Shown piece after piece: positions 37,270 to 38,397 of a stretch of 38,397 bases of DNA. Numbering within the stretch: the first letter of the stretch is position 1; each line of letters starts with the position of its first letter. The DNA is from Chitinophagaceae bacterium UBA7600 (lineage in GTDB: Bacteria; Bacteroidota; Bacteroidia; Chitinophagales; Chitinophagaceae). Both the position numbers and the translations under genes were made by a program. The notes under the pieces were generated by a model. That model saw only the letters and a program-made list of their open reading frames with translations. It made no database searches and was not told where the DNA came from. Location: the NCBI GenBank assembly GCA_002478885.1, contig DLKC01000040.1, positions 1-38,397 on the forward strand, given 5' to 3'.

Positions 37270-37349
37270 TTTTTTTGTTGCCGGCTTTTGTACCCGTGGC
37301 GGCGCCTGTTGCGTCGCACTCTTCAGCGTTCGCACCCTGTATCAGCAAT
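37270..37349 (+). repeat. Intergenic repeat locus l (single)
   Basis: Core GTTGCGTCGCAC at 37308-37319 with a T-run and GTTGCCGGCTTTTGTA at 37270-37291 as the outer flank, and the inner arm TCTTCAGCGTTCGCACCCTG ending near CAGCAATG. It is among the best-preserved single copies. It lies between divergent genes. Confidence 0.85.
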
Positions 37350-37411
37350 GTTTTTTTGCTAAAGCTTAACAGGAAATTCAAAAGCATTGTGAACCGCTTC
37401 ATTCTTCCCGT

Positions 37412-37419
37412 TATTTTTG
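37412..37419 (+). promoter_or_regulatory. -7 box TATTTTTG before the flippase gene
   Basis: An exact TAnnTTTG match, 16 bp before the proposed TTG start at 37436. A TTG at 37387-37389 is a possible -33 element, with a slightly long spacer. Confidence 0.55.
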
Positions 37420-37435
37420 CCGAAACATTTTTCTA

Positions 37436-38397
37436 TTGAGCAGCAGCATCAAAAAACTGGCGGGGCAAACAGTGTGGTATGGCGTAAGTTCGATTGCGGC
37501 GCGGTTCATAAATTACCTGCTCACACCGTTACTAACCTATAACCTTGCCCACAAAGAAGACTATGGCAAGATTGGTTTGGTATATTCAGCCATTCCAATT
37601 CTAAATGTAATTTTCACCTATGGATTTGAAACAGCTTATTTTCGATTTGCATCGAGGGAAGAATACAAAAAAGATATTTACAGCACTGCATCGTTATCGT
37701 TGCTGTTTTCAACCATAATTTTTACCTCGCTTCTTTGGATATACCAGTCTGCATTCGGCAGCGCAATCGGCCTGTCTGATTTTCCAGGGATCATACAAAT
37801 AAGCATTTTCATTATTGCAATAGATGCCCTTACCATTATCCCTTTTGCCAGGCTTCGCCAGGAAGGTCGGCCAAGGAAATATGCATTCATCAAAATTGCG
37901 GGCATATTGTTCAACATAGTGGTTACGTGGTTTTATGTTGCGTGGTGCCCAAATCATGTGAAAGAAAACAGCAACAGTTTCTTAGTATTGATTTACAGTA
38001 AAGAAACGAACCCGGTGGTTTATGTTATGCTCGCCAACCTTATCCAGAATATTTTCACGTTGTTGCTGTTATCAAAGGAAATGAAAGGCATAAAGATGAA
38101 CTTTAATGTGGGGCTTTGGAAAGAAATGATGATCTATTCTCTGCCGCTTGTCATTGCGGGAATGGGGGGTATGATCAACGAAACATTCGACAGGTTAATG
38201 CTGCGCTGGTGGCTGCCCGGAACCGTAAGTCATAAAGAAGCGGAGGTTGGCGTTTATAACGCCTGTTATAAATTGTCTATACTCATCACCTTATTTATCC
38301 AGGCGTTCAGGCTTGGTGCCGAACCATTTTTCTTTAAGCAGGCCGAAGGAGAAAATGCGCCCCGCACCTATGCAAGGGTGATGAAATTTTTTGTGAT
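37436..38397 (+). CDS. Polysaccharide (O-antigen/lipid-linked oligosaccharide) flippase, partial
   Basis: The frame runs to the right edge (about 320 codons) and encodes a multi-helix membrane protein of the Wzx/polysaccharide-export class, likely flipping a lipid-linked glycan across the inner membrane. It opens (M)SSSIKKLAGQTVWYGVSS and has repeated hydrophobic segments with family-like blocks PLLTYNLAHKEDYGKIGLVY, YGFETAYFRFAS, YSLPLVIAGMGGMINETFDR and QAFRLGAEPFFFKQAE. The start is a TTG at 37436; no nearby in-frame ATG fits. The C-terminal part is outside the window. Confidence 0.9.
   Translation, partial: MSSSIKKLAGQTVWYGVSSIAARFINYLLTPLLTYNLAHKEDYGKIGLVYSAIPILNVIFTYGFETAYFRFASREEYKKDIYSTASLSLLFSTIIFTSLLWIYQSAFGSAIGLSDFPGIIQISIFIIAIDALTIIPFARLRQEGRPRKYAFIKIAGILFNIVVTWFYVAWCPNHVKENSNSFLVLIYSKETNPVVYVMLANLIQNIFTLLLLSKEMKGIKMNFNVGLWKEMMIYSLPLVIAGMGGMINETFDRLMLRWWLPGTVSHKEAEVGVYNACYKLSILITLFIQAFRLGAEPFFFKQAEGENAPRTYARVMKFFV

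Overview
The window reads as chromosomal DNA of a Bacteroidota bacterium, most likely of the Chitinophagaceae or a close relative. Supporting features are start-proximal TAnnTTTG-type -7 boxes, a DUF5916 outer-membrane-type protein, a sensor kinase with a periplasmic beta-propeller paired with a LytTR regulator, a methionine synthase split into two overlapping genes, GTP-dependent PEP carboxykinase, and an atpBEFHA operon whose beta and epsilon genes lie elsewhere. The taxon is inferred from gene content, not from a marker search. No tRNA, rRNA, CRISPR array, insertion sequence or prophage is visible.

Layout: (1) 1-3686, minus strand: a Kdp potassium-pump operon (two tiny membrane ORFs, kdpF, kdpA and the 5' part of kdpB) preceded on the same strand by an NtrC-type sigma-54 response regulator (3869-5206). 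(2) 5613-15148: a DUF5916 protein, an orphan helical protein, PEP carboxykinase, a YidE/AAE-type transporter, an HD-domain hydrolase and an ABC exporter. (3) 15380-19651: the ATP synthase operon atpB-E-F-H-A, closed by a strong two-way terminator. (4) 19723-24861, minus: an exported formylglycine-generating-enzyme homologue and the split metH pair. (5) 25238-33676, minus: a two-component system and YceI next to an envelope gene set of two lipoprotein c-type cytochromes, a second YceI, an internally duplicated DUF5777 beta-barrel and an OB-fold membrane-anchored protein. This is the best candidate for a poorly described system. (6) 33787-37172: mostly housekeeping genes (recR, short asparaginase-like, MazG-like, dtd, arfB) and a secreted coiled-coil protein. 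(7) 37436 to the end: the start of a polysaccharide flippase.

The most striking non-genic signal is a dispersed intergenic repeat of about 75-100 bp with the core GTTGYGTCRCWC. I count 17 cores at 12 loci, all in gaps between genes and none inside a gene as I have called them. Five loci hold two copies in opposite orientation. The core comes in two versions, GCGTCGC and GTGTCAC, whose difference is a paired change that keeps the palindrome. This resembles a REP/REPIN-like family or a widely distributed binding site. One doublet separates kdpA from kdpB.
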